This document shows, in pieces, positions 1-7,297 of a stretch of DNA of 20,193 nucleotides. Every line of letters begins with the position of its first letter. Position 1 is the first letter of the stretch. A model generated the notes under the pieces. It ran no database searches and had not been told where the DNA came from. It saw only the letters and a program-made list of their open reading frames with translations. The stretch lies in the NCBI GenBank assembly GCA_947481355.1, contig CANKGM010000012.1, positions 1-20,193 on the forward strand. Reading direction: 5' to 3'. Both the position numbers and the translations under genes were made by a program. This DNA is from Chitinophagaceae bacterium. GTDB taxonomy: Bacteria > Bacteroidota > Bacteroidia > Chitinophagales > Chitinophagaceae.

Positions 1-239
1 AATGCTGGAATAAAAAAAATGAATGCAGCTAAGAGCGTTTGAATTACCCTCACCTCATTCACAAAGGATGGATCCATCATGGATGCCTGCATTTGTTCAA
101 TAGATTGACCGGTCATTGCTTTCCACATAACAAAAGAAATGCCTCCGCCTACAACAAAGCCTGCGCCCATCAATGCAATCAGGATAAAAATACCTGCACG
201 TTCAGTCATGCCAGGTCTGTTCTGCGTTATACTCTCCAT
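1..239 (-). CDS. Membrane protein N-terminus, probable CPBP-family intramembrane protease (partial)
   Basis: The reading frame opens at an ATG at 239 on the minus strand and runs off the left edge, leaving 79 visible residues. A short polar head is followed by a glycine-rich hydrophobic segment around residues 14-36 (IFILIALMGAGFVVGGG), a polar loop, and the start of a second hydrophobic segment ending in FFIPA. This N-terminal arrangement resembles the CPBP (CAAX protease and bacteriocin-processing) membrane proteins common in Chitinophagaceae, which are thought to be intramembrane glutamic or metal-dependent proteases. The family call rests on resemblance alone, because the diagnostic EExxR and HxxxN/B motifs would lie beyond the window. 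The gene is divergent from dusB with a 62-base gap. Another polytopic membrane protein is possible. Confidence 0.55.
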   Translation of the reverse strand, partial: MESITQNRPGMTERAGIFILIALMGAGFVVGGGISFVMWKAMTGQSIEQMQASMMDPSFVNEVRVIQTLLAAFIFFIPA

Positions 240-282
240 ATAAAGATTATCAGTTTATCTATGTATACAATAAGCAAGTTTG

Positions 283-290
283 TACCTTTG
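283..290 (+). promoter_or_regulatory. -7 promoter element for dusB
   Basis: TACCTTTG is an exact match to the Bacteroidota -7 consensus TAnnTTTG and ends 11 bases before the dusB ATG, so the transcript would have a leader of only about 7 bases. I see no good -33 TTTG at the expected spacing. The position directly upstream of an ATG supports it; the match alone would not. Confidence 0.6.
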
Positions 291-301
291 CCTTTACATC
301 T

Positions 302-1288
302 ATGATAAAGATAGGCAAGATAGAATTACCGACATTTCCTTTGTTATTGGCTCCTATGGAGGACGTCAGTGATCCCCCTTTTCGTGCAGTATGTAAAAAA
401 AATGGGGCTGACTTAATGTACACGGAATTCATCAGCAGTGAAGGTCTGATTCGAGATGCCATTAAAAGCAGGCAGAAGCTCGATATTTTTGAAGAAGAAC
501 GTCCAGTAGGCATACAAATTTTTGGAGGCGATGAAGAAGCAATGGCCATGAGTGCAAGAATCGTAGATACAGTTCAACCCGATTTACTCGATATCAACTT
601 TGGTTGCCCTGTTAAAAAAGTAGTTTGTAAAGGTGCTGGGGCAGCTGTATTAAAAGACATTGATTTAATGATTCGGTTAACCAAAGCGGTAATTAAATCA
701 ACTTCCATCCCTGTAACCGTTAAAACGAGATTGGGCTGGGATTTCGACAGCATCAACATCATCGAAGTGGCTGAACGATTGCAAGATGTTGGAGTACAAG
801 CATTATCTATCCATGGCAGAACAAGAAGTCAACTTTATAAAGGAGAGGCAGATTGGAGCTGGATAGAAAAAGTAAAAAATAATCCTCGGATGCATATACC
901 CATTTTTGGAAATGGTGACGTTGACAGCCCTGAAAAAGCATTAGAATACAAAAACAAATTTGGAATTGATGGCATCATGATTGGCCGAGCAGCTATTGGA
1001 TATCCTTGGTTTTTTAGGGAAGTCAAACATTTTTTCAATACAGGAGAACGTCTTGCTCCTCCAACATTGGAAGAAAGATTGGATGTTATCAAAGAACATC
1101 TTCGAGCATCATTAAAATGGAAAGGACCAAGGGTGGGTATTTTTGAGATGAGAAGACACTATGCCAATTACCTAAAAGGGATTCCAAATGTTAAACCAAT
1201 CCGCACAAAGTTGGTCATGATGGATACCCTAGAGGAGATAGAAGAAGCGCTACTTTCATTTCAGCATGAGATGAGTGAGTTGAATTGA
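302..1288 (+). CDS. dusB: tRNA-dihydrouridine synthase DusB
   Basis: A 328-residue FMN enzyme that reduces specific uridines in the tRNA D-loop to dihydrouridine using NAD(P)H. The N-terminus has the TIM-barrel FMN start LAPMEDVSDPPFR (residues 16-28). The catalytic cysteine lies in GCP at 101-103 (C102), within NFGCPVKK. The FMN and RNA-contact residues are K141 (VTVKTRLGW), H171 (SIHGRTR), the phosphate loop GNGDV (203-207) and GIMIGRAAIGYPWFF near 224-238. The C-terminal helical tRNA-binding domain follows (FEMRRHYANYLKG, 281-293). Length is normal for DusB. The ATG at 302 sits just after a -7 element, which supports the start. The gene ends at a repeat element beginning one or two bases after its TGA. 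Confidence 0.95.
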   Translation: MIKIGKIELPTFPLLLAPMEDVSDPPFRAVCKKNGADLMYTEFISSEGLIRDAIKSRQKLDIFEEERPVGIQIFGGDEEAMAMSARIVDTVQPDLLDINFGCPVKKVVCKGAGAAVLKDIDLMIRLTKAVIKSTSIPVTVKTRLGWDFDSINIIEVAERLQDVGVQALSIHGRTRSQLYKGEADWSWIEKVKNNPRMHIPIFGNGDVDSPEKALEYKNKFGIDGIMIGRAAIGYPWFFREVKHFFNTGERLAPPTLEERLDVIKEHLRASLKWKGPRVGIFEMRRHYANYLKGIPNVKPIRTKLVMMDTLEEIEEALLSFQHEMSELN

Positions 1289-1298
1289 GTTGGGGATT

Positions 1299-1372
1299 GA
1301 CCGCTGGACGCTTAGCGCTGAACGCTAGACGCTTTGCGCTGACCGCTGGACGCATAGCGCTTGGCGCTTTAC
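1299..1372 (-). repeat. Heptad repeat array, minus orientation (10 units)
   Basis: From 1299 to 1368 there are ten back-to-back 7-base units reading NNNCGCT on the plus strand, which is AGCGNNN on the minus strand. Only one unit deviates (CGCA). The triplets vary while the tetrad is fixed. On the minus strand the array is preceded by TTGTAAAG and followed by a CAATCCCCAAC tail, matching the spacers of the arrays near 4.9 and 10.8 kb. It starts about 10 bases after the dusB stop. Confidence 0.9.
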
Positions 1373-1480
1373 AATATACAATCTGTGCTTTTGGTTAGAT
1401 ATTGATAGTTTTAAAAGTATAGGATCATGAATGATAATAATAAATAAGTTAATATAAATTCAATAATTACCCCAACCAAC

Positions 1481-1520
1481 AGCGCTAAGCGTTAAGCGCC
1501 CAGCGTTTAATTCCCATCCC
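1481..1520 (+). repeat. Heptad repeat array, plus orientation (4 units plus tail)
   Basis: Four AGCGNNN units (1481-1508) are followed by a TCCCATCCC tail that runs directly into the ATG of the next gene at 1521. It is the inverted partner of the array at 1299-1372. The two are separated by about 108 bases of AT-rich sequence (1373-1480) in which I see no gene and no convincing promoter. Because the repeat touches the start codon, the following gene has no recognisable Shine-Dalgarno sequence. Confidence 0.85.
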
Positions 1521-2627
1521 ATGCTCCATCAAATCAAAGGCATAGAAAATATTGACAGTCCGGCACTGGTTGTAATGCATGAAACGGTAATCAAAAATAT
1601 CGAGGAGATGGTGCGCATGGTGAATGGGGATGTGAATCGTCTTCGCCCACATGTAAAAACGCATAAAACTGCCGAAGGCATTCAGCTAATGCAAGCGGTA
1701 GGTATCAACAAATTCAAATGTGCAACAATAGCCGAAGCAGAATTATTGGGAATGAACAATGCTAATGATGTACTGCTCGCCTATCAACCCGTTGGTCCAA
1801 AAATTGAACGACTGCTTAAATTGACTCAACAATATTCAACAACTAAATATTCATGTTTAATAGACAACATCGAAGTTGCAAAACAAATTGGGCAACTTTT
1901 TGATGAACATGGATTAGAAATAAATGTTTACATCGATGTCAATGTCGGAATGAATAGAACAGGAATACTTCCTGATGAAGGAGCAGTTGTGTTGCATGAG
2001 GCCATCCAAAAAACGAAGGGATTATCCTTTTCAGGTATTCATGCTTATGATGGACATATTCGCCAATCAAATCATTTGGAAAAAGAAATTCTATGCAATG
2101 AGGTTTTTCAGCCTGTGTTAAACTTGATGAACACTTTCAGTTCACGAAACACAAAAAAGCCAATCCTTATTGCAGGCGGTTCGCTTAATTTTGCAACCCA
2201 TTCTACAAAAATAGATCGTGAGTCTAGTCCGGGTACACCTATTTTTTGGGATCATGGATATCAACGGATTTGTCCTGATCAACAATATAAACCTGCCCTA
2301 TTTGTGCTAACTAGAATCATTTCAATTCCAACGCCTAATAGGATATGTGTTGATCTAGGGTATAAAGCGATATCTTCTGAGGACGATATCAGTATGCGTG
2401 TGTATTTTCCATCATATCCGGCATTAAAACCTGTAGCGCATAGTGAAGAACACTTAATATTAGAAACCCCAATACCTCATACATTTAAAATTGGTGATAT
2501 CCTGACTGGTTTACCGAATCATGTTTGTCCAACGGTAGCCCTTTACGATTCATTAATTGAGGTGAAAAATAATGAAGTGTCTGGGGCATGGCAGGTGCTT
2601 GCTCGAAGAAGAAAGATAAATTGCTAA
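1521..2627 (+). CDS. D-threonine aldolase / D-serine dehydratase-like PLP enzyme
   Basis: A 368-residue member of the fold-type III PLP family that holds D-threonine aldolase and eukaryotic-type D-serine dehydratase (DSD1). Such enzymes cleave D-threonine to glycine and acetaldehyde, or deaminate D-serine. The alanine-racemase-like barrel starts at about residue 13 (DSPALVV). The PLP lysine is K46 in RPHVKTHK. Further family motifs are NVGMNRTG (141-148), HAYDGH (174-179) and AGGS (218-221). The C-terminal beta domain carries PNHVCPTV (332-339), whose H334-x-C336 pair corresponds to the metal-binding HxC of DSD1-type enzymes. Substrate cannot be decided from sequence. The start follows a heptad repeat without a visible promoter or ribosome site; the next ATG would remove the conserved start. 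psd follows 36 bases downstream. Confidence 0.85.
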   Translation: MLHQIKGIENIDSPALVVMHETVIKNIEEMVRMVNGDVNRLRPHVKTHKTAEGIQLMQAVGINKFKCATIAEAELLGMNNANDVLLAYQPVGPKIERLLKLTQQYSTTKYSCLIDNIEVAKQIGQLFDEHGLEINVYIDVNVGMNRTGILPDEGAVVLHEAIQKTKGLSFSGIHAYDGHIRQSNHLEKEILCNEVFQPVLNLMNTFSSRNTKKPILIAGGSLNFATHSTKIDRESSPGTPIFWDHGYQRICPDQQYKPALFVLTRIISIPTPNRICVDLGYKAISSEDDISMRVYFPSYPALKPVAHSEEHLILETPIPHTFKIGDILTGLPNHVCPTVALYDSLIEVKNNEVSGAWQVLARRRKINC

Positions 2628-2637
2628 AGCGAATCAT

Positions 2638-2645
2638 TACTTTTG
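2638..2645 (+). promoter_or_regulatory. -7 promoter element for psd
   Basis: TACTTTTG matches TAnnTTTG exactly and ends 18 bases before the psd ATG at 2664, inside the 36-base gap after the PLP-enzyme gene. It suggests psd has its own promoter. A TTG lies 14 bases upstream (2621-2623), closer than the usual -33 spacing. Confidence 0.5.
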
Positions 2646-2663
2646 CATTCTTAACTATTTGAC

Positions 2664-3323
2664 ATGACAATACATAAAGAAGGATATCCAACTATATTAC
2701 TGATTACATTAATATGCGGAGCACTTACCTTAGCTACTCATCTTCATTTAGCTCCCGTTTCTGGTATCCTTGCATGGATTGCATATGCCATCTTATTGTT
2801 TTTTTGGCTTTTTATCATTTCCTTTTTCCGTCTTCCAACAAGAACCCACAGCTTTGATGAAAATGCAATCATTGCCCCAGCGGACGGGAAAGTAGTAGTA
2901 ATTGAAGAGACTGTTGATCAAGAATATTTTAAGGAAAAAAGACTTCAAATATCTGTGTTCATGAGTCCTGCTAATGTTCATGTAAACAGAAATCCAATTT
3001 CGGGAAATGTGCTTTATAGTGTTTACCATAAAGGAAAATACCTTGTAGCATGGGACCCTAAGTCATCCACCGAAAACGAAAGGCATAGTGTAGTCCTTGC
3101 AAATGCTAACATAACTATACTAGTTAAACAGATTGCAGGAGCATTGGCACGAAGAATAGTCAATTATGCCAAAGTGGGGGAAGAAGTAAAACAAAATGAT
3201 GAATTGGGCTTCATTAAATTTGGTAGTAGAGTTGATCTATTACTTCCCACTAATGTAATTACTGAGGTGAAAATTGGAGATGTAGTTAAAGGCGGTGTAA
3301 CCGTTTTAGCCAGAATAAAATAA
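2664..3323 (+). CDS. psd: Phosphatidylserine decarboxylase family protein
   Basis: A 219-residue membrane-anchored enzyme that decarboxylates phosphatidylserine to phosphatidylethanolamine, the main zwitterionic phospholipid. Two hydrophobic segments (about 10-27 and 33-54) anchor it in the inner membrane. The catalytic domain shows APADGKVVV (71-79), FMSPANVHVNR (99-109, with H106) and the self-cleavage motif FGSR at 186-189. Cleavage between G187 and S188 would turn the serine into the pyruvoyl cofactor. The short length and GSR rather than LGST motif are typical of the compact form found in Bacteroidota and some other bacteria. Its TAA is immediately followed by the stop codon of the convergent nucleotidase gene, leaving no terminator space. 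Confidence 0.93.
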   Translation: MTIHKEGYPTILLITLICGALTLATHLHLAPVSGILAWIAYAILLFFWLFIISFFRLPTRTHSFDENAIIAPADGKVVVIEETVDQEYFKEKRLQISVFMSPANVHVNRNPISGNVLYSVYHKGKYLVAWDPKSSTENERHSVVLANANITILVKQIAGALARRIVNYAKVGEEVKQNDELGFIKFGSRVDLLLPTNVITEVKIGDVVKGGVTVLARIK

Positions 3324-4028
3324 TTAAAGTATCCTCATCAATTCGCCAAGATTTTCCAGCACATAGGTTGGTCTAATCTTAGCAGTAGGTGGCTCAGCTG
3401 GATTAAAATAGGCTGTGTCCATTCCTGCATTGATAGCGCCAAGTATATCTACTTCTAGGGTATCACCTACCATAATTGTTTTCTCTGCTGTGGTCCCTGC
3501 TTTATTCAAGGCGTATTCAAAAATGGCTGCATGAGGCTTCATAATTCCTGCCTGCTCTGAAGTGATTATTTCCTTAAAATAATGGTCGATTCCACTATTT
3601 TTTAATTTAAGCTGCTGCGTCTTTTCAAACCCGTTCGTGATAAGATGCAAAGGGTAGTTTTTTTCTGATAAGTACGTAAGCAGTTCTTTACAGTGGGGGA
3701 AAAGGCTTGTTTTGGTTGGCAAAATCTCCAAATATCGCTCGCTCATCGACTTCGCTAGTGCTTCGTCCGAAATTTTATAATCGACTAATGTTCTCCACAT
3801 GCGCTTCCATCGAAGTTCTTCCCTATTGATATACCCTTTTCTGAATCGATCCCAATAAATAGTATTGTGATGATGATATGTGTCATGAAAATGATCAAAA
3901 TGAGTGTTGGCTTTCCCTTCAAGATCAAGCTCATTATAAAGATCCATTAATGTGGCTCTTGAATTGGTTTCAAAATCCCAAAGTGTATGATCCAAATCAA
4001 AAAACAGGTGATCGTATTTCTTTCCCAT
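3324..4028 (-). CDS. yjjG: YjjG-family noncanonical pyrimidine nucleotidase (HAD superfamily)
   Basis: A 234-residue cytosolic HAD phosphatase. YjjG-type enzymes dephosphorylate pyrimidine nucleoside monophosphates, including damaged or non-canonical ones, as a house-cleaning step. HAD motif I is DLDHTLWD (11-18, nucleophile D11 and acid/base D13). Motif II is T131 in ITNGF. Motif III is the lysine in MKPH (K164). Motif IV is GDTLEVDI (188-195, D189 and D194). The alpha-helical C1-type cap lies between motifs I and II. It includes a histidine-rich stretch (HFDHFHDTYHHHN, 43-55), whose role is unknown. The length and the WDFE after motif I match YjjG. It is a single gene on this strand with its own -7 element. 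Confidence 0.9.
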   Translation of the reverse strand: MGKKYDHLFFDLDHTLWDFETNSRATLMDLYNELDLEGKANTHFDHFHDTYHHHNTIYWDRFRKGYINREELRWKRMWRTLVDYKISDEALAKSMSERYLEILPTKTSLFPHCKELLTYLSEKNYPLHLITNGFEKTQQLKLKNSGIDHYFKEIITSEQAGIMKPHAAIFEYALNKAGTTAEKTIMVGDTLEVDILGAINAGMDTAYFNPAEPPTAKIRPTYVLENLGELMRIL

Positions 4029-4036
4029 GATTAGAG

Positions 4037-4044
4037 CAAAATTA
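4037..4044 (-). promoter_or_regulatory. -7 promoter element for yjjG
   Basis: On the minus strand TAATTTTG matches TAnnTTTG and ends 8 bases before the ATG at 4028. No clear -33 element was seen. The leader would be only a few bases long. Confidence 0.5.
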
Positions 4045-4096
4045 AGTTAGATTCAAGAGTTTTATTAAATATCTATAGTTAAAGTATGTAGACCCC

Positions 4097-4104
4097 TAAC
4101 TTTG
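4097..4104 (+). promoter_or_regulatory. -7 promoter element for the SDR gene
   Basis: TAACTTTG matches TAnnTTTG exactly and lies 14 bases before the ATG at 4119, in the gap divergent to yjjG. No clear -33 TTTG at standard spacing. Confidence 0.55.
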
Positions 4105-4118
4105 AAAAAAATATTAGT

Positions 4119-4820
4119 ATGCACGTAGTCATCACTGGAGCATCTCGAGGTATCGGAAAAGAACTTGCAGAACATTTTGCAAAGGAAGGGGCAGACCTTT
4201 ATTTATGTTCAAGGCATATGGATAAAACAATAGTATGGCAACAAGAACTCATGAAAAAATATGCAATTAAGGTTACTAGCTTTAATGCAGATCTAGGAGA
4301 TATTGAGCAAACAAAAGCCTTTGCTAGTCAACTATTGCAGGCTACGGATAGAATTGATATATTAATTAATAATGCTGGAACCTACGAGCCAGGAAGTGTA
4401 TACAATGAGCCTGAAGGACAATTAGAACGGATATTAGCTGTCAATTTATTTTCTGCCTATCATATAACACGTGCAATTGTTCCATCGATGATTAAAAGAA
4501 AGTCAGGTCATATATTCAACATGTCTTCTACTGCAGCACTTCAAGCTTACCACAATGGAGGTTCATATAGCATTAGCAAATTTGCACTAACTGGCTTTAG
4601 CAAGAACCTAAGAGAAGAGCTTATGGAACATGGCATAAAAGTGACGACAATTTATCCTGGTGCTACCATGACAGACTCTTGGGCTGAAGCAGGAATTGAT
4701 CCATTGCGCATTATGCATACAAATGATCTTGCCACCATGATTGTTGCAGCTAGTAAACTATCACCTCAAGCCTGTGTTGAAGAGTTGTTGATTAGGCCAT
4801 TATTGGGGGATCTTAAGTGA
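4119..4820 (+). CDS. Short-chain dehydrogenase/reductase (SDR) family oxidoreductase
   Basis: A 233-residue classical SDR, an NAD(P)-dependent oxidoreductase with a Rossmann fold. The cofactor loop is TGASRGIG (6-13). NADP may be preferred, since a basic residue follows in the loop (R10) and the second strand ends in SRH (31-33). The NNAG motif is at 84-87. The catalytic set is complete: N109, S137, Y150 and K154 (YSISK), followed by PGATMT (180-185). The shortness and the LREELMEHGIKVTTIYPG segment resemble the SDRs annotated as 3-oxoacyl-ACP reductase-like or sepiapterin-reductase-like, but the substrate cannot be inferred. It is a single gene under its own -7 element, and convergent with the response-regulator gene across a repeat-filled gap. 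Confidence 0.88.
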   Translation: MHVVITGASRGIGKELAEHFAKEGADLYLCSRHMDKTIVWQQELMKKYAIKVTSFNADLGDIEQTKAFASQLLQATDRIDILINNAGTYEPGSVYNEPEGQLERILAVNLFSAYHITRAIVPSMIKRKSGHIFNMSSTAALQAYHNGGSYSISKFALTGFSKNLREELMEHGIKVTTIYPGATMTDSWAEAGIDPLRIMHTNDLATMIVAASKLSPQACVEELLIRPLLGDLK

Positions 4821-4830
4821 AAGTGAGGGA

Positions 4831-5087
4831 AGAGGCAATAGGCAATAGGGAATACAGAAAAGGCACGGAGGCACAAAGGCACAGAGGAGGCAATAGTAAA
4901 AGCGTTAAGCGTCCAGCGCAAAGCGTAAAACTCCCAACCTCGAAATCCCAACCCACAGCGTCAAGCGTTCAGCGCAAAGCGAACTACTCCCAACCTCGAA
5001 ATCCCAACCCACAGCGTCAAGCGTTCAGCGCAAAGCGAACTACCCCCAACCTCAAACTCCCAACCCACAGTGTTAAGCACCAATACC
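4831..5087 (+). repeat. Composite intergenic repeat element
   Basis: The gap between the convergent SDR and response-regulator genes is almost wholly repeat. In order: GGCAATA-type units (4833 on); three octads GGCACNNA at 4862-4885; a GGCAATAGTAAAA junction (to about 4900); then AGCGNNN heptad clusters alternating with TCCCAAC-rich spacers to the response-regulator stop. The same module order recurs at 10660-10897. A frame open through this region would encode a low-complexity Ser/Gln/Arg/Pro product and is not treated as a gene. Confidence 0.85.
4899..5080 (+). repeat. 56-base tandem repeat (about 3.2 copies)
   Basis: Within the composite element a 56-base unit starts at 4899, 4955 and 5011, with a degraded start of a fourth at 5067. 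Each unit holds four AGCG tetrads in 7-base register (about 25 bases), then a spacer containing CTCCCAACCTCGAAATCCCA or a close variant. The second and third units differ at very few positions, suggesting recent duplication. 56 is a multiple of 7, so the heptad register is kept from unit to unit. Confidence 0.88.
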
Positions 5088-5795
5088 CTACTCGCTAAAC
5101 TTATACCCTACCCCTCGTACAGATTGAAAATAACGAGGTTCACGAAGATCAGATTCAAAATACTTTCTGAAATTTAGAATGAAGTTGTCGATTGTTCGGG
5201 TAGTTGGAAACACATTATAACCCCAAACGGCCTGCAATATTTTTTCTCTTGATACCACTTCATTTTTATATTCTATCAGAAGTTTCAGAAGCATAACTTC
5301 TTTCTTGCTGAGTGAGATTTCTTCCCCTTTAAAGTTTACGGCTACTTGTGCCCTAAAATCAATTTCATTACCACCAAAGTCATACTTTGTGCCTAGTGTA
5401 GATTTTTCCTGAAGCTTTTTATTCTTTTCAATCAACTTCTCGACTCTCAGTAGAAGCTCTTCAAGATTAAATGGTTTAGTAAGGTAATCATCAGCCCCAC
5501 GTTTTAAGCCCACAATTCGATCAGCACTTCCAGATCTGGCACTTAACATCAATATGGGGGTATCAATATTTTTTAATCGAATATTTTCACAAACATCAAA
5601 ACCATTGATTTCTGGAAGCATAACATCAAGGAGAATCAAATCAAAATACTCTTCATCTACCTTTTTCATCGCAATTAATCCGTTGTCTGCACAGCTCACT
5701 TCATAACCCTCTAGCTCTAAGTTTATTTTTAGAGCACTTTGAAGGCTTTCTTCATCTTCAACTACCAATATTGATCCTTTGCTAGCAACGGCCAT
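5088..5795 (-). CDS. OmpR/PhoB-family response regulator
   Basis: A 235-residue two-component response regulator. The receiver domain (about 7-125) has the acidic pair E13/D14, the phospho-acceptor D57 in LLDVMLP, S85 at the switch position and K107 in TKPF. A linker is followed by a winged-helix DNA-binding domain (about 138-233) with the typical end RYFQSVRGVGYKF. It resembles the RprY-type regulators of Bacteroidota, but I do not assign the symbol. The start at 5795 lies 5 bases after the stop of the histidine-kinase gene, so the pair is almost certainly cotranscribed and cognate. It is the last gene of the yicC-gldH-kinase-regulator run, and its stop lies at the edge of the composite repeat element. 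Confidence 0.93.
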   Translation of the reverse strand: MAVASKGSILVVEDEESLQSALKINLELEGYEVSCADNGLIAMKKVDEEYFDLILLDVMLPEINGFDVCENIRLKNIDTPILMLSARSGSADRIVGLKRGADDYLTKPFNLEELLLRVEKLIEKNKKLQEKSTLGTKYDFGGNEIDFRAQVAVNFKGEEISLSKKEVMLLKLLIEYKNEVVSREKILQAVWGYNVFPTTRTIDNFILNFRKYFESDLREPRYFQSVRGVGYKFSE

Positions 5796-5800
5796 AACAA

Positions 5801-6778
5801 CTACTTTGGAAGAATTATTTTAAAAATGGATCCATGAGGGATATTATCTTCTACATAAATTCTTCCCTTATGATCTTTTATGATTTTTGTACTCAAAAAT
5901 AATCCGAGTCCAGTTCCCTTCGAAGATCGCTTCATTTCATCACCAAGTCGATAAAATTTTTCGAATATTTTCTTCTTTTCAGCTTCTGGAATTCCTGGGC
6001 CAAAATCAGATACACTCAATTCTAAAGAAGAACCGAAGTCAATCAAGTTAATATTAATTGAGTCGGTTGGAGGAGTATATTTAACCGCATTTTCAATAAG
6101 GTTACTCAACACCAATTGAAGTAAAAACTCTTCCCCATTGAAATAGATACTGTCTGGCAGGTTAAATTCGAATGATCTAGTAGGGTATCGATTTTGGAAG
6201 GCTTTTACAGCCTTCAACGCCATGTCTGAGAAATCAAATTCATGGGGAGTTAATGTATATCCTCCCGATTCAAGTTGTGAACTCAATAATATATTATTAC
6301 ACAATGCATTTAATCGTTCTGTTTCATTAATGGCATTGTTAAGGATTTCTTTTTGTTTTGATTCATCAAGCTTATGCCTTCGAAGTGTTTCAAGACTCAA
6401 TTTGGTTACAGCAATGGGGGTTTTCAATTCATGGGTAACTGCCATCATAAAATTCTTTTGCTGCAAATGAAATCGAAATTGACGCCTTACTGCTCCATAA
6501 ACAAAAACAGCACCCAAAATGGTTATTACCAAAAAAGTCAAGCCCTCGCCGATATATTGCTTCGCATTCCGGTTATGTTCATCTGTAATGATATCAAGCA
6601 TTCTAACATCCCCTCCAGGATAGAGGATTAATTGCTGTTTCTGTAGAGCATACATTAAGTTGTTCTGCTGGACCAATTCGAAATACCACCAAGCTAATGC
6701 CGCCACCAAATAGCATAGCAGAAACCAGTACATATAATTGACAAGTCGAAAGGAAATCCTATCGAGAAGCTTTCGCAT
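5801..6778 (-). CDS. Membrane sensor histidine kinase
   Basis: A 325-residue sensor kinase with two membrane segments (about 16-36 and 78-97) and a small extracytoplasmic loop of about 40 residues between them, so its sensing domain is minimal. The HisKA domain carries the phospho-acceptor H116 in VTHELKTP. The ATPase domain has the N box NLIENAVKYTP (226-236), G1 DFGPGIP (258-264), F box FEKFYRL (272-278) and G2 GTGLGLF (288-294). All catalytic boxes are intact. There is no HAMP or PAS domain. It begins one base after the gldH stop and is followed 5 bases later by the response-regulator gene. The signal is unknown; the link to gldH and the small loop would fit envelope or membrane-stress sensing, but that is inference. 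Confidence 0.93.
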   Translation of the reverse strand: MRKLLDRISFRLVNYMYWFLLCYLVAALAWWYFELVQQNNLMYALQKQQLILYPGGDVRMLDIITDEHNRNAKQYIGEGLTFLVITILGAVFVYGAVRRQFRFHLQQKNFMMAVTHELKTPIAVTKLSLETLRRHKLDESKQKEILNNAINETERLNALCNNILLSSQLESGGYTLTPHEFDFSDMALKAVKAFQNRYPTRSFEFNLPDSIYFNGEEFLLQLVLSNLIENAVKYTPPTDSININLIDFGSSLELSVSDFGPGIPEAEKKKIFEKFYRLGDEMKRSSKGTGLGLFLSTKIIKDHKGRIYVEDNIPHGSIFKIILPK

Positions 6779-6779
6779 A

Positions 6780-7244
6780 CTATTTCACTTTTTCTAGGCG
6801 GATGCCGACATTGAAAATATAGTCTAATGGATCAATCCTCATGTCCTGCGAAATGCGTAAGGTATAACGGCCCGGTTTATTGAATCGTACTGGATCACGA
6901 TACAACAAAACCCGATGATCATATAAATCATCCATTCCTGAACCAAGCCAACGCTTTTCTGTAGCTAGTTGGACATCAAACCGTTCATCTCGAATGGTTT
7001 TATCACCAGGCAATTTGCTGGTGAGCTTTATCCAAATATTGTTATATGCATAGGCATCGGCATGCCTAATGATGAAAAAAACCTTATAAGTCGATACCGT
7101 ATCTTCAATATCAAATGTGAATTCAGGCTGAAATGATTGATCCCATTCTTGCTTTGGGGTAAATACAACCTTCTCAAATAGATCTAATCTTGAACATCCA
7201 AAAAGGGAAACAAACAATATGGCAGAAAAAAATCGGACTGACAT
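6780..7244 (-). CDS. gldH: Gliding motility lipoprotein GldH
   Basis: A 154-residue lipoprotein. The signal peptide ends in the lipobox SLFGC with the lipidated cysteine at C17. The mature part carries the GldH pattern: an N-terminal beta region (FEKVVFTPKQEWDQS), then WIKLTSKLPG, a KRWLGSGMDDLYDHR segment, and the C-terminal PGRYTLRISQDMRIDPL. In Flavobacterium johnsoniae GldH is needed for gliding and chitin use and supports the type IX secretion/gliding machinery. Homologues also occur in non-gliding Bacteroidota, so it does not prove motility here. A one-mismatch -7 element (TAACTTCG, 7249-7256, minus strand) lies 4 bases before the ATG, so an internal promoter is possible. The kinase gene follows after one base, suggesting translational coupling. 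Confidence 0.9.
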   Translation of the reverse strand: MSVRFFSAILFVSLFGCSRLDLFEKVVFTPKQEWDQSFQPEFTFDIEDTVSTYKVFFIIRHADAYAYNNIWIKLTSKLPGDKTIRDERFDVQLATEKRWLGSGMDDLYDHRVLLYRDPVRFNKPGRYTLRISQDMRIDPLDYIFNVGIRLEKVK

Positions 7245-7297
7245 AGTGCGAAGTTAGGCTACTTAAATTAAAAAATTAGTTACAAGTAGATAGAAGG

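Noticed and set aside
4831..5087. CRISPR array
   Set aside because: Repeats are 7, 8 and 56 bases, and the spacers between heptad clusters are themselves repeated and near identical, which is opposite to CRISPR spacers. No cas genes are nearby.
4817..5098. Open frame of 93 codons through the repeat element, starting GTG and overlapping the SDR stop
   Set aside because: The product is low-complexity (Ser, Gln, Arg, Pro) and follows the 7- and 56-base DNA periods. 56 is not a multiple of three, so copies are read in different frames, unlike a real repeat protein.
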